NCBI RefSeq assembly: GCF_030409055.1
Contig: NZ_CP116619.1
Location: 777,628 to 841,627 of the forward strand
Length of the DNA stretch: 64,000 nucleotides
Source of the DNA: Trichocoleus desertorum NBK24
GTDB lineage: Bacteria; Cyanobacteriota; Cyanobacteriia; FACHB-46
Reading direction: 5' to 3'
The position numbers and the translations under genes are program-made. Positions 10,795 to 19,807 of this stretch are shown here, piece by piece. The notes beneath the pieces are model-generated. The model saw nothing but the letters and a program-made list of their open reading frames with translations. It did not search any database and had not been told where the DNA came from. Every line of letters begins with the position of its first letter. Within the stretch, counting starts at the first letter, position 1.

Positions 10795-10869
10795 ACGTTT
10801 TTGACTGAAAATAAATTCCGCATTGCATTCAAAATAGTAGTTCCGCAATTCTTTCTCTGAAGGCTCAAT

Positions 10870-11340
10870 ATGTCTCGTCGTACTGTTATTCAAAAACGTC
10901 CTGTTCCTCCCGATTCTGTATACAACAGCCGCCTAGTCAGCATGATGATGCGGCGCATTATGCAAAGTGGTAAGAAGTCCGTTGCTGCCCATATTGTTTA
11001 TGGTGCCTTCAAGACCATTGAGGAACGGACAGGCTCAGATCCTCTAGAGCTATTTGAAAGAGCAGTGCGGAATGCAACACCTCTCGTTGAGGTCAAAGCT
11101 CGTCGGGTGGGGGGAGCAACTTACCAAGTTCCTATGGAAGTCCGCTCTGATAGAGGTACTGCCCTCGCTTTACGCTGGTTAAGCCAATTTGCTCGCCAAC
11201 GCGCTGGCCGAACCATGGCTAGCAAACTGGCGAACGAGTTGATGGATGCAGCTAACGAAACAGGCAGTGCAATTCGTAAGCGCGAAGAAACCCACCGAAT
11301 GGCTGAAGCAAATAAGGCTTTCGCCCACTATCGGTATTGA
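10870..11340 (+). CDS. rpsG: 30S ribosomal protein S7
   Basis: S7 is a primary 16S rRNA binding protein that nucleates the 30S head. The 156 residues match the family throughout: [20 protein letters not shown] at the start, the [19 protein letters not shown] beta-hairpin region and [20 protein letters not shown] at the end. Length is typical for bacteria and plastids. It is the second gene of the str operon, separated from rpsL by a long structured gap and followed 84 bp later by fusA. In other bacteria S7 also autoregulates this operon. Confidence 0.98.
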   Translation: MSRRTVIQKRPVPPDSVYNSRLVSMMMRRIMQSGKKSVAAHIVYGAFKTIEERTGSDPLELFERAVRNATPLVEVKARRVGGATYQVPMEVRSDRGTALALRWLSQFARQRAGRTMASKLANELMDAANETGSAIRKREETHRMAEANKAFAHYRY

Positions 11341-11424
11341 TCTCCGAACCCTGGTTTCCGCAACAAAAGTATAGAATTCTAGCAGAAGCGCAATTTTTTT
11401 GCGGCAAAGACAAAGGAGGTAGCC

Positions 11425-13548
11425 GTGTCACGCACCACCCCGCTTGAGCGAGTACGCAACATTGGTATTGCTGCCCACATTGATGCGGGCAAAACTACAA
11501 CAACAGAGCGAATTTTATTCTACTCCGGTGTAGTTCACAAGATTGGCGAAGTCCATGACGGAACTGCTATCACTGACTGGATGGAACAAGAGCGGGAGCG
11601 GGGCATTACCATCACTGCTGCCGCAATCAGTACTGCTTGGGCTCGTCGCGACCCTAAAAATCCGACCAAAGCTTTGGCAGGCGAACCTGAATACAAGATC
11701 AACATCATTGATACTCCGGGTCACGTAGATTTCACGATTGAAGTGGAACGCTCCATGCGGGTGTTAGACGGCGTTATTGCTGTCTTTTGCTCAGTAGGCG
11801 GCGTTCAACCTCAGTCTGAAACTGTATGGCGTCAAGCCGATCGCTACAAAGTTCCTCGAATGGTCTTTGTCAACAAAATGGATCGGACTGGAGCTAACTT
11901 CTTTAAGGTTTACGGTCAAATCCGCGATCGCTTACGCGCCAATGCGGTTCCAGTGCAAATCCCCATTGGTACTGAGGAAAACTTCAAGGGTCTTGTAGAT
12001 TTGGTGCGCATGCGTGCCCATATTTACAAAAATGACTTGGGAACTGACATTGAGGAAACTGAAATTCCTGCGGAATTTCAGGAGCAGGCTGAGGAGTTCC
12101 GCATCAAGTTAATCGAGTCTGTTGCGGAAACCGATGATACGCTCACCGAGAAGTATCTGAATGGTGAAGAGCTAACGGAAGAGGAAATTCGAGCCGCGAT
12201 CCGTAAAGGAACCATTGCTGGAATGATTGTCCCGATGCTCTGTGGCTCTGCCTTCAAAAACAAAGGTGTGCAGCAAATGCTGGACGCAGTGATTGATTAC
12301 CTGCCTGCTCCAGTTGATATTCCTCCCGTTCAAGGAACACTGCCCGATGGCTCAACAGTCGAGCGGGGTCCAAACGACAGTGAGCCGTTCTCAGCTCTAG
12401 CCTTTAAGGTGATGTCCGATAAGTTCGTCGGTCGGTTAACCTTCGTTAGAGTCTACTCAGGTGTCTTGAAGAAAGGTAGCTACATCCTTAACGCTTCCAA
12501 AAACAAGAAAGAGCGCGTCTCCCGCCTCATTATCTTGAAAGCGGATGACCGGATTGATGTAGATGAACTGCGTGCTGGTGACTTGGGGGCTATTCCTGGC
12601 TTGTCAGATACCTTGACTGGGGACACGCTTTGCGATGAAAATGCTCCTGTAATCCTGGAATCTCTTTACATCCCAGAGCCTGTAATCTCGGTGGCGGTTG
12701 AGCCAAAAACCAAGCAAGACATGGAAAAGCTTTCAAAGGCCCTAAAAGCGCTTTCGGAAGAAGATCCAACTTTCCGGGTTAGCATTGACCCTGAAACCAA
12801 CCAAACCGTGATTGCTGGCATGGGTGAACTGCACCTAGAAATTCTTGTAGATCGCATGCTACGGGAATTCAAGGTGGAAGCCAATGTAGGTGCCCCCCAA
12901 GTCGCTTACCGTGAAACTATCCGCAAGGCAGTTAAAGCTGAAGGCAAATTTATCCGCCAAAGCGGTGGTAAGGGTCAATACGGTCACGTTGTGATTGAAC
13001 TGCAACCGGGTGAAACAGGCAGTGGCTTTGAGTTTGTCTCTAAGATTGTTGGTGGTACTGTACCTAAAGAGTACATCGCCCCAGCAGAACAGGGCATGAA
13101 AGAAGCCTGTGAGTCTGGAATTCTGGCTGGCTACCCAGTGATTGATGTAAAGGTCACGATGGTAGACGGTTCTTATCACGACGTGGATTCTTCGGAAATG
13201 GCTTTTAAGATTGCTGGTTCAATGGCAATCAAAGAAGCTGTAATGAAGGCATCCCCTGTTCTACTAGAACCTGTGATGAAAGTTGAGGCTGAGGCTCCTG
13301 AGGAATTCCTTGGCTCCGTCATGGGTAACCTCATTTCCCGTCGAGGCCAGATTGAAGGCCAAACTGTTGAACAGGGAATTGCTAAGGTGACCACTAAGGT
13401 TCCCTTAGCTGAGATGTTTGGATATGCCACGGACATCCGGTCTATGACTCAGGGCCGCGGTACGTTTACGATGGAATTCAGCCAGTATGATGAGGTACCT
13501 CGCAATGTGGCTGAAACAATCATCGCGAAGAGTAAAGGGAACGCATAA
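11425..13548 (+). CDS. fusA: Elongation factor G
   Basis: EF-G is the GTPase that drives ribosomal translocation and, with RRF, ribosome recycling. The 707-residue protein has the G domain with AHIDAGKTT (P loop, near residue 18), ERERGITI in switch I, DTPGH and NKMD, followed by domains II to V. The start is GTG preceded by AAGGAGG, the strongest Shine-Dalgarno sequence in this operon. It lies between rpsG and tufA, the usual str order. Nothing is missing. The G domain contains a short [16 protein letters not shown] stretch before DTPGH, in a place where length varies among bacteria. Confidence 0.98.
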   Translation: MSRTTPLERVRNIGIAAHIDAGKTTTTERILFYSGVVHKIGEVHDGTAITDWMEQERERGITITAAAISTAWARRDPKNPTKALAGEPEYKINIIDTPGHVDFTIEVERSMRVLDGVIAVFCSVGGVQPQSETVWRQADRYKVPRMVFVNKMDRTGANFFKVYGQIRDRLRANAVPVQIPIGTEENFKGLVDLVRMRAHIYKNDLGTDIEETEIPAEFQEQAEEFRIKLIESVAETDDTLTEKYLNGEELTEEEIRAAIRKGTIAGMIVPMLCGSAFKNKGVQQMLDAVIDYLPAPVDIPPVQGTLPDGSTVERGPNDSEPFSALAFKVMSDKFVGRLTFVRVYSGVLKKGSYILNASKNKKERVSRLIILKADDRIDVDELRAGDLGAIPGLSDTLTGDTLCDENAPVILESLYIPEPVISVAVEPKTKQDMEKLSKALKALSEEDPTFRVSIDPETNQTVIAGMGELHLEILVDRMLREFKVEANVGAPQVAYRETIRKAVKAEGKFIRQSGGKGQYGHVVIELQPGETGSGFEFVSKIVGGTVPKEYIAPAEQGMKEACESGILAGYPVIDVKVTMVDGSYHDVDSSEMAFKIAGSMAIKEAVMKASPVLLEPVMKVEAEAPEEFLGSVMGNLISRRGQIEGQTVEQGIAKVTTKVPLAEMFGYATDIRSMTQGRGTFTMEFSQYDEVPRNVAETIIAKSKGNA

Positions 13549-13571
13549 TCAGGAAGAGGAACACATAACTC

Positions 13572-14801
13572 ATGGCACGCGCAAAGTTTGAACGGACTAA
13601 ACCCCACGTTAACATCGGTACCATTGGTCACGTTGACCACGGTAAGACCACTCTGACTGCTGCAATCACAATGACTCTGGCTGCTCTAGGTCAGGCAGCA
13701 GCTAGAAACTATGAGCAAATTGATGCTGCACCTGAAGAAAAGGCACGGGGCATTACGATTAACACAGCTCACGTAGAGTACGAGACTGCCAATCGTCACT
13801 ACGCTCACGTAGATTGCCCTGGTCACGCTGACTATGTGAAAAACATGATCACGGGTGCCGCTCAGATGGATGGTGCCATCCTGGTGGTATCTGCGGCTGA
13901 TGGTCCTATGCCTCAAACTCGTGAGCACATCCTGCTGGCGAAGCAGGTAGGTGTTCCAGCAATGGTCGTCTTCCTGAATAAAGAAGACATGGTGGATGAT
14001 GCAGAACTGCTTGAGTTGGTGGAACTCGAAGTTCGCGAACTCCTCAGCTCTTACGACTTCCCTGGTGACGATATCCCCATCGTTTCGGGTTCGGCACTGC
14101 AAGCCGTAGAAACCATGACTGCTAATCCCAAAACGCAGCGCGGTGAAAACCAGTGGGTTGACAAGATTCACCAACTCATGGATGAAGTTGATGCTTACAT
14201 CCCAACTCCTGAGCGTGAAGTTGATAAGCCTTTCCTGATGGCGGTAGAAGACGTATTCTCCATCACAGGTCGTGGTACAGTCGCAACTGGCCGAATTGAG
14301 CGTGGCAAAATCAAGGTTGGTGACACCGTTGAATTGGTGGGTATTAAGGACACTCGCAGCACCACTGTAACTGGTATCGAGATGTTCAAGAAGAGCCTTG
14401 AAGAAGGGATGGCTGGTGACAACGCGGGTTTGCTACTGCGTGGTATCCAGAAGGCTGATATTGAGCGGGGCATGGTAATTGCTCAGCCCAAATCCATCAC
14501 TCCTCACACTCAGTTTGAGTCTGAAGTGTATGTTTTGAAGAAGGAAGAAGGCGGTCGTCATACTCCTTTCTTCCCTGGCTATCGTCCTCAGTTCTACGTT
14601 CGTACTACTGATGTAACTGGTACCATCACCACCTTTACTTCCGACGATGGTAGTGAAGCTGAAATGATTATGCCCGGCGATCGCATCAAGATGACCGTAG
14701 AACTGATCAACCCAATCGCGATTGAGCAAGGGATGCGCTTTGCGATTCGTGAGGGTGGTCGTACTATCGGTGCGGGTGTCGTTTCTAAGATCCTCAAGTA
14801 A
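13572..14801 (+). CDS. tufA: Elongation factor Tu
   Basis: EF-Tu carries aminoacyl-tRNA to the ribosome as a GTP complex. The 409-residue protein contains [10 protein letters not shown] (P loop), the [12 protein letters not shown] effector region, [21 protein letters not shown] and NKEDMVDD, and ends [14 protein letters not shown]. The cyanobacterial/plastid-type insertion ([17 protein letters not shown], around residues 181-197) is present, which makes it longer than the 394-residue Escherichia coli protein. It follows fusA by 23 bp, is co-transcribed with it, and is followed by a strong terminator-like stem-loop. Codon use is strongly biased, as expected for an abundant protein. Confidence 0.98.
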   Translation: MARAKFERTKPHVNIGTIGHVDHGKTTLTAAITMTLAALGQAAARNYEQIDAAPEEKARGITINTAHVEYETANRHYAHVDCPGHADYVKNMITGAAQMDGAILVVSAADGPMPQTREHILLAKQVGVPAMVVFLNKEDMVDDAELLELVELEVRELLSSYDFPGDDIPIVSGSALQAVETMTANPKTQRGENQWVDKIHQLMDEVDAYIPTPEREVDKPFLMAVEDVFSITGRGTVATGRIERGKIKVGDTVELVGIKDTRSTTVTGIEMFKKSLEEGMAGDNAGLLLRGIQKADIERGMVIAQPKSITPHTQFESEVYVLKKEEGGRHTPFFPGYRPQFYVRTTDVTGTITTFTSDDGSEAEMIMPGDRIKMTVELINPIAIEQGMRFAIREGGRTIGAGVVSKILK

Positions 14802-14822
14802 CTAGCTGTTACTGATGATTTA

Positions 14823-14875
14823 GGAGCAGAAAAGTAGATCACCAAGTTGGTAATCCTTTTCTGCTCCCAATTTTT
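14823..14875 (+). terminator. Rho-independent terminator after tufA
   Basis: A perfect 12-bp stem, GGAGCAGAAAAG (14823-14834) pairing with CTTTTCTGCTCC (14856-14867), is followed by CAA and five Ts. It lies between tufA and rpsJ, so rpsJ either is read through partially or has its own promoter in the remaining 70 bases. Confidence 0.75.
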
Positions 14876-14942
14876 GTCATAGCACTTTGCTAGGCAAGCT
14901 ATTTTTCAGACCCTAGAACCTCGACAATTCGAATAAATCAAA

Positions 14943-15260
14943 ATGGCAACTATTCAGCAGCAAAAAATCCGTATCCGTCTTAAAGCTTTTGACCGTCGTC
15001 TTTTAGACACTTCTTGCGAAAAAATTGTTGATACGGCAAATCGCACAAATGCAACGGCAGTAGGCCCTATCCCTTTACCCACCAAGCGAAGAATTTATTG
15101 TGTTCTGCGATCGCCTCACGTAGACAAAGATTCTCGTGAACACTTTGAAACTCGGACTCACCATCGGATCATTGATATTCATCAGCCTTCTTCTAAGACC
15201 ATTGATGCCCTGATGAAACTAGATTTACCCGCAGGTGTGGATATTGAAGTCAAGCTCTAG
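14943..15260 (+). CDS. rpsJ: 30S ribosomal protein S10
   Basis: S10 belongs to the 30S head and, in many bacteria, also to NusB-S10 antitermination. The 105-residue protein contains [55 protein letters not shown] in overlapping conserved blocks, and ends with [11 protein letters not shown]. Position directly after tufA is the cyanobacterial order (in Escherichia coli it heads the S10 operon). A terminator-like stem-loop follows 116 bp downstream. Confidence 0.98.
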   Translation: MATIQQQKIRIRLKAFDRRLLDTSCEKIVDTANRTNATAVGPIPLPTKRRIYCVLRSPHVDKDSREHFETRTHHRIIDIHQPSSKTIDALMKLDLPAGVDIEVKL

Positions 15261-15376
15261 GGGCTTTGAGTAAGTTGTAGGCAGTCTCAGAAGGGCTAGT
15301 TTCAATCTTGCAAGCTTATTAAGTTCAGAGCGTAAATTCAGATCAAATATTGAGACCAATTTAGTGTTAGTTTTGT

Positions 15377-15420
15377 CCCCTTGAAGCGTAAGGTATGAGC
15401 TTTGAGGGGCTTCTTATTTT
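15377..15420 (+). terminator. Terminator after rpsJ
   Basis: CCCCTTGAAGC (15377-15387) pairs with GCTTTGAGGGG (15399-15409), an 11-bp stem with two G-U pairs, followed by the T-rich run CTTCTTATTTTT. It would end the str operon. Confidence 0.65.
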
Positions 15421-15556
15421 TAATTTTCTTGATTTTCCCAATGGCTCAAGAAGGTGTAAATGCTGAGTTTTCCCGGAAAAATATTAGCTACACCCTGATG
15501 ACTTGCTGATATGGGCTAGAGTAGAGACAGAAGCACTGTCTCTTAATCTTTAGACA

Positions 15557-16210
15557 ATGGCATCCTCCTCATCAATTGCGGTCCGAGAACTGCCCCTATT
15601 TCCCCTCCCAGAAGTAGTCTTATTTCCCGGTCGACCTCTCCCACTGCACATTTTTGAATTCCGTTACCGGATCATGATGAATACCATCCTTGAGGGCGAT
15701 CGCCGCTTCGGGGTATTGATGTGGGACCCGGTTGAAGGAAAACCTGCTTTAGTAGGATGCTGTGCTGAAATCCTCCAATTTCAACGCTTGCCCGATGACC
15801 GCATTAAGATATGGACCTTAGGTCAACAACGGTTTCGCGTATTGGAGTATGTTCGAGAAAAGCCTTACCGTGTGGGCCTTGTAGAGTGGATAGAAGACCA
15901 GCCCACCGAACAAGAGTTACAACCTTTAGCGACCGAAGTTGAACAGTTGCTCCGTGACGTCGTTCATCTTTCAGCCAAACTAACAGGGCAGGTGATTGAG
16001 CTACCAGAGAGTATTCCTGACCTACCACTGGAGCTATCTTATTGGGTTGCTAGCAACTTGTATGGCGTTGCAACTGAGCAGCAAGCCCTTTTAGAAATGC
16101 ATGACACGGTAGCAAGACTAGAGCGAGAAGCAGAGATTCTCACGTCTACTCGCAATCATCTAGCTGCCCGGACTGCCTTAAAGGATGTTTTGAAAGACAC
16201 AACCAAGTAA
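15557..16210 (+). CDS. LON peptidase substrate-binding domain protein
   Basis: A 217-residue stand-alone copy of the N-terminal domain of Lon protease. The typical opening is present: RELPLFPLPEVVLFPGRPLPLHIFE and FRYRIMMNTILEGDRRFGVLM, as adjacent conserved blocks in residues 9-55, with a helical second half. There is no AAA+ or protease domain. In Lon this domain recognises unfolded substrates; the role of stand-alone versions, which are near universal in cyanobacteria, is not established. It is monocistronic and converges on cofG, sharing a bidirectional terminator with it. Confidence 0.9.
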   Translation: MASSSSIAVRELPLFPLPEVVLFPGRPLPLHIFEFRYRIMMNTILEGDRRFGVLMWDPVEGKPALVGCCAEILQFQRLPDDRIKIWTLGQQRFRVLEYVREKPYRVGLVEWIEDQPTEQELQPLATEVEQLLRDVVHLSAKLTGQVIELPESIPDLPLELSYWVASNLYGVATEQQALLEMHDTVARLEREAEILTSTRNHLAARTALKDVLKDTTK

Positions 16211-16268
16211 AAGTAGCGTCTGGAAGTTCAGCGATCGCGCTCACGCAGACGCTGAATTGTAGACACAT

Positions 16269-16304
16269 AAAAGGCTGTTCAGAATTTCCTCTGAGCGGCC
16301 TTTT
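16269..16304. terminator. Shared bidirectional terminator of the Lon-domain gene and cofG
   Basis: AAAAGGCTGTTCAGA (16269-16283) pairs with TCTGAGCGGCCTTTT (16290-16304), a 15-bp stem with two G-U pairs, flanked by A and T runs so that it works in both directions. Its right end overlaps the cofG stop codon. Confidence 0.75.
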
Positions 16305-17295
16305 AGTGTGAGGAGAAATTACCAATTTGGGGTTTTATAGCAGAGCGCCACTGGTGCACCACAGATTGCAATCGCGTGGGTAGCCAATCGTCATACTGGG
16401 GATAAACTGGCAAACGAGGAACTAAAGACCATCCAGCCTGGGCCAAGATTGCTGTTAAAGTTTCTATTTCGGGATGAGAGTAGTCAGGGTTTACTTCATC
16501 TCGTGGCCCAATCCCACCCAAATCTCTCGCACCTGCGGCTAAGCAAGCGAATAATAGTTCCGGTTGTTGGATGAGATTAGGGGGAATTTGTAAAGTAATA
16601 CTGTCAGGTAAAATCTGGCGAGCCGTCGCAATTACCTCGATCAGAGCTTCTGGGGCAAAGGCAGCACCCGCCCAAGTTTGGTTTTGACCTGGACTATGAG
16701 GTTGCAAAATTACTTCTTGAATATGCCCCCAACGCTCTTGTATCCGCGCGATCGCTTCTAGGGTAGCCCACCGTTCAGAAGGAGTTTCACCAATTCCTAA
16801 TAATAATCCTGTCGTAAAAGGGATTTGTAGTTCACCCGCCCAGGCCAACTGTTGCAGCCTTAGTTCAGGTACTTTACTAGGGGCATGACGATGTACGGTG
16901 GCTAATAACTTAGGGGTAACTTGCTCTAGCATCAACCCCATAGAAACATTCACACCCTTCAACCGAAGCATCTCGTCGAAACCAAGCGGCCCTACATTGG
17001 TATGAGGTAGTAGCCCTAAAGATAAAGCTAACTCGGCTAAGTCATGAATTCGCTCCAACCAGTCTGCTCGCTGGGGGCTATTTGGATGTACTTCACCACT
17101 GAGTAGCAAAACTTCAACTGCACCTTGGGACTGAACTCGTCGCAGTCGAGTTTCTGCTTCGCTTAAAGACAACCAAACGTCTTGACCTGGATCGACGCGG
17201 AAATTGCAGTAGGTGCAGCGATTAAAGCACTCATAAGTCGGTACCAGAGTGTAGGCAGGACTAAAGGTGACAACAGATGGAGTAGACAAAGACAT
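16303..17295 (-). CDS. cofG: 7,8-didemethyl-8-hydroxy-5-deazariboflavin synthase subunit CofG
   Basis: CofG and CofH are the radical SAM enzymes that make FO, the deazaflavin chromophore used by cyanobacterial DNA photolyase. The 330-residue protein has the radical SAM cysteine motif CFNRCTYC near residue 25, LLLSGEVHPNSPQR, and GIGETPSERWATLEAI in the barrel. Near the C terminus GARDLGGIGPRDEVNPDYSHPE matches the CofG-specific region in two adjoining blocks. CofH is not in this window, as is usual in cyanobacteria, where the genes are unlinked. The stop codon lies inside a convergent terminator. ATG 17295 is used. Confidence 0.92.
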   Translation of the reverse strand: MSLSTPSVVTFSPAYTLVPTYECFNRCTYCNFRVDPGQDVWLSLSEAETRLRRVQSQGAVEVLLLSGEVHPNSPQRADWLERIHDLAELALSLGLLPHTNVGPLGFDEMLRLKGVNVSMGLMLEQVTPKLLATVHRHAPSKVPELRLQQLAWAGELQIPFTTGLLLGIGETPSERWATLEAIARIQERWGHIQEVILQPHSPGQNQTWAGAAFAPEALIEVIATARQILPDSITLQIPPNLIQQPELLFACLAAGARDLGGIGPRDEVNPDYSHPEIETLTAILAQAGWSLVPRLPVYPQYDDWLPTRLQSVVHQWRSAIKPQIGNFSSH

Positions 17296-17360
17296 AGGAT
17301 CAGCCAGAGACAGGCAAGTTGAAATTTTAGCTGTCTTGGCTCAGTCTTACAGGTCATAGT

Positions 17361-18071
17361 TCAAAACACCACAACCTGTTCGCACCATTGACCACTCCGT
17401 TTTTTGGCGTAGATATTTTTAACGTGGGTTTTTACAGTATTCAAGCTGATGCGGAGAGTTCTAGCGATCTCTTGGTAGCTGCATTCTTGTCGCAGTAGCA
17501 TCCAAATTTCCGACTCACGCTCGGTCAAGTCGTATCTTTTTTGCTCGATGCGTAATTCTTCCTGCAAGGCTTCGGTGGAGTTGTCCAAAATCACTAAAAT
17601 GTACTGAGAATCGCTCGGCGAGCCAGCAGCACAGTCCTGTAGGTTCACGGGTAGCCAACTTGCTCGAATGCGGATTAACTGGTCTTGGGGAGTCTGACGT
17701 TCTACAACGAGCGGTTGTTTGCCAGAACTCATATTTTTTAGTAATCGATAGCAGATTTCTGAAACTGCCAAAGGCAGACTAGCAGATTGGCGATCGCCTG
17801 AAGCGAGCAGTTGGCACAGATGGTTAGCTTTCTCGTTCAGGTAAAGAGGCTGAAGGTTACGTGAGAAAACCATCACTCCTTGGGGCAGAGATTCTAGCAA
17901 CGCAGTCCAGATCATCTCTAAACCGGAGGTATTGGCTGGAGGCACATCATCTCTTCGAGCCATGTGCGATTTGCAGGTATGTCTGCTAGTGAGCGGGGTA
18001 TTAGAGGAAGTTCTAAAAGGGGTCTTGAGGAATTGAGTTTCTACAGGATGGGGCAGTAGACGGGCTGTCAT
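17361..18071 (-). CDS. LuxR-family transcriptional regulator with PAS-like N-terminal domain
   Basis: The C terminus (about residues 180-225) is a LuxR/NarL-type helix-turn-helix: LTERESEIWMLLRQECSYQEIA, here cut at TLRISLNTVKTHVKNIYAK, the recognition helix. The middle (about 45-165) resembles a PAS sensor fold: an LLESLPQGVMVFSRNLQPLYLN opening in two adjacent parts and a YILVILDNSTEA strand at its end. There is no receiver domain, so input is presumably a ligand or redox signal. ATG 18071 is chosen because GAGG lies nine bases upstream; a TTG five codons earlier is also possible. It is divergent from an unknown gene across a repeat array at 18155-18214. Confidence 0.8.
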   Translation of the reverse strand: MTARLLPHPVETQFLKTPFRTSSNTPLTSRHTCKSHMARRDDVPPANTSGLEMIWTALLESLPQGVMVFSRNLQPLYLNEKANHLCQLLASGDRQSASLPLAVSEICYRLLKNMSSGKQPLVVERQTPQDQLIRIRASWLPVNLQDCAAGSPSDSQYILVILDNSTEALQEELRIEQKRYDLTERESEIWMLLRQECSYQEIARTLRISLNTVKTHVKNIYAKKRSGQWCEQVVVF

Positions 18072-18531
18072 AGCGGTGATCCTCAAATCATGCAGCTATT
18101 CTGTGTGCTCTCAGAATGAACACGCAATGAGCAGCCTGTAGGCACCACCAGAATCCTGAAGTGGTACTGAGCGACCTGAAACAAGGTGAAGTGGGGTGAA
18201 ACAGGGTGAAGTTTTTTATTACAATTCCTCTTCCGATAGAGAAATTGCGGAATAATAATGTCAATTAGGCAAATCAGTCAGGCAAAGAGTATTGGAGCCG
18301 CCATAGATTTGTCAGCGGCTTGCCTAAGCTATATCAGCGCTTAGGAAGACCATAGGCTGCCTTCAACTAAGCGCAGGAAGTAATCACTAAACCTTTTTTG
18401 GCTTTCCTGTAGTTTAGATTTTCAACTGAATTGCCTTTCCAAGACTCACTCGTTAGGGTGCTCTTTGGCTTCATGCCCCTATTCTGCCCGCACCGAATTC
18501 TTTAGAACTCTGCCGACTCAGGTATTGATGC
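18072..18531. other. Divergent intergenic region with repeat array
   Basis: The 460 bases between the LuxR-type regulator and the 369-aa gene contain the decamer array listed separately. The rest (18215-18531) is AT-rich, without a convincing gene or RNA that I can recognise. Confidence 0.5.
18155..18214. repeat. Tandem decamer array in a divergent promoter region
   Basis: Six consecutive 10-bp units are seen: CCTGAAGTGG, TACTGAGCGA, CCTGAAACAA, GGTGAAGTGG, GGTGAAACAG and GGTGAAGTTT. Five share the core TGAA at the same place, and the second has CTGA. The last four units also form a 20-bp direct repeat (TGAAACARGGTGAAGT twice). The period equals about one helical turn, so bound proteins would line up on one face of the DNA. 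Confidence 0.7.
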
Positions 18532-19641
18532 ATGATTAACTCTGATCGCCGCTCTAAGCTGGTTGCTAAGGGTCAAAGGGCCATTGAAACGACTCCACTC
18601 AAACCCGAACTGCTAGACCATTGGTTTCCAGTCCAGCAACAGCAACACTATGTTTCCCTCTGGATGGGTCGGGTGGGATTAACACAACGACGAGCTGAAT
18701 GTTTGGTGCAGTTGTGGGCTTATCTGTCTTTGAAGCAGCAATCTCAGTTTGGTAAGTTGCCCAAAGCTCCCTTGACCGAGTTGGAAACCTTAGAGGGTCT
18801 AGTCTCCTGCACCCATCGAGAGGCAGCTGAACTGTTTTATAACCAAAAGGAAAGAGGGAGCGATCGCGCTGCGGGCATGATGATCGATCGCTTGGCAGCT
18901 CTAGGATTAATTGAGAAAAAGTTTGATGGAAATACCATCTGTATTGGCATTCGGCCTTTGCCGCCCGCCCCAGAGCAAGAGCTAAGCTTGCCAGAAGTTG
19001 TACCAGATGCCTTTAATCCTAGAACTGACACCATTCCCATCGCCAACTTGTTGGCTCGTAATTACTCTTGGATGGATAAAGACTCTTCCGCGATCGCTCC
19101 TCACAAAATCGCCAAGATTTTGCGGTGTTGGGCTCAACAATATCCCAAAGGAATGCGGGTGCTGCGCCGCTGCGACAACTTGAATGCAGTGGGCATTAAT
19201 ATCTTGTTTCCTGTGGCTAGTGAATCTGAAGTCAATTTTTTCCTGCCACCGACTAAAAGCCTTTACTTAACGACTAGCACTGAAGTTGACCCATTTAAGA
19301 TCGCAGCACCAGGAGACCCAGACTGTACTTCTATTTTCGTCCGTTCTTGGATGATTGATCCGCCCTACATGCAGCGGCAACAAATGTACCAATTCTTAGA
19401 GGATGGTCGGCAGACGTTGGTGGCAATGCAGGCTGATTTTCCCAACTTATGCGATATTTATGCCCTCGCGATTCATCCTATTTACGAAGAGTTACAGCCA
19501 GCAATCGGATTTCACAAGACTTGTCAAGCGGCTCAAAGCCTTCTCTACTGGACGTACCAACCCGTTGATCGTTACTTAGCTCTAGATCTCAAACAAGCAG
19601 TTGCCAATTTAAAGCTGGATCTTTTTCCGAGCGATCGCTAA
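18532..19641 (+). CDS. Conserved hypothetical protein, possible winged-helix N terminus
   Basis: A 369-residue soluble protein that I cannot assign to a named family. Residues 50-150 are helical, with the order expected of a winged helix-turn-helix (LTQRRAECLVQLWAYL, LVSCTHREAAELFYNQ, MMIDRLAALGLIEKKF), which might bind DNA. Residues 175-365 are mixed alpha/beta, including NAVGINILFPVASESEVNFF and RSWMIDPPYMQRQQMYQFLED. No enzyme motif, signal peptide or membrane segment is visible. It lies between a LuxR-type regulator and psbA on the psbA strand but 166 bp upstream of it, with a separate psbA promoter in between. Confidence 0.7.
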   Translation: MINSDRRSKLVAKGQRAIETTPLKPELLDHWFPVQQQQHYVSLWMGRVGLTQRRAECLVQLWAYLSLKQQSQFGKLPKAPLTELETLEGLVSCTHREAAELFYNQKERGSDRAAGMMIDRLAALGLIEKKFDGNTICIGIRPLPPAPEQELSLPEVVPDAFNPRTDTIPIANLLARNYSWMDKDSSAIAPHKIAKILRCWAQQYPKGMRVLRRCDNLNAVGINILFPVASESEVNFFLPPTKSLYLTTSTEVDPFKIAAPGDPDCTSIFVRSWMIDPPYMQRQQMYQFLEDGRQTLVAMQADFPNLCDIYALAIHPIYEELQPAIGFHKTCQAAQSLLYWTYQPVDRYLALDLKQAVANLKLDLFPSDR

Positions 19642-19716
19642 ACCACTAGCTGTAATCCCAAATGAGACGATTGTAAACAAAAGTTAAATTTTAAGTGGCA
19701 GATGCTCATAAACCGC

Positions 19717-19745
19717 TTTACAAAATTCAACAAATCCTTTAATGT
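19717..19745 (+). promoter_or_regulatory. psbA promoter with HLR1-like element
   Basis: A -35 box TTTACA (19717-19722), 17-base spacer and -10 box TAATGT (19740-19745) give a predicted start near 19752. TTTACAAA-AT-TCAACAAA (19717-19734) overlaps the -35 box and resembles the HLR1 element bound by RpaB, two octamers separated by two bases; the first octamer fits the consensus fully and the second at six of eight positions. Confidence 0.55.
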
Positions 19746-19753
19746 AAAAGTCA

Positions 19754-19772
19754 AGTGGAGTCAAAATCCACT
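19754..19772 (+). promoter_or_regulatory. Stem-loop at the 5' end of the psbA leader
   Basis: AGTGGA (19754-19759) pairs with TCCACT (19767-19772) around a seven-base loop. It begins two bases after the predicted transcript start and could stabilise the mRNA. cis elements in the psbA leader govern mRNA half-life in other cyanobacteria. Confidence 0.4.
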
Positions 19773-19807
19773 CATCATTTTGTAGTTCATTAAGCACTTA
19801 TCCAGAC

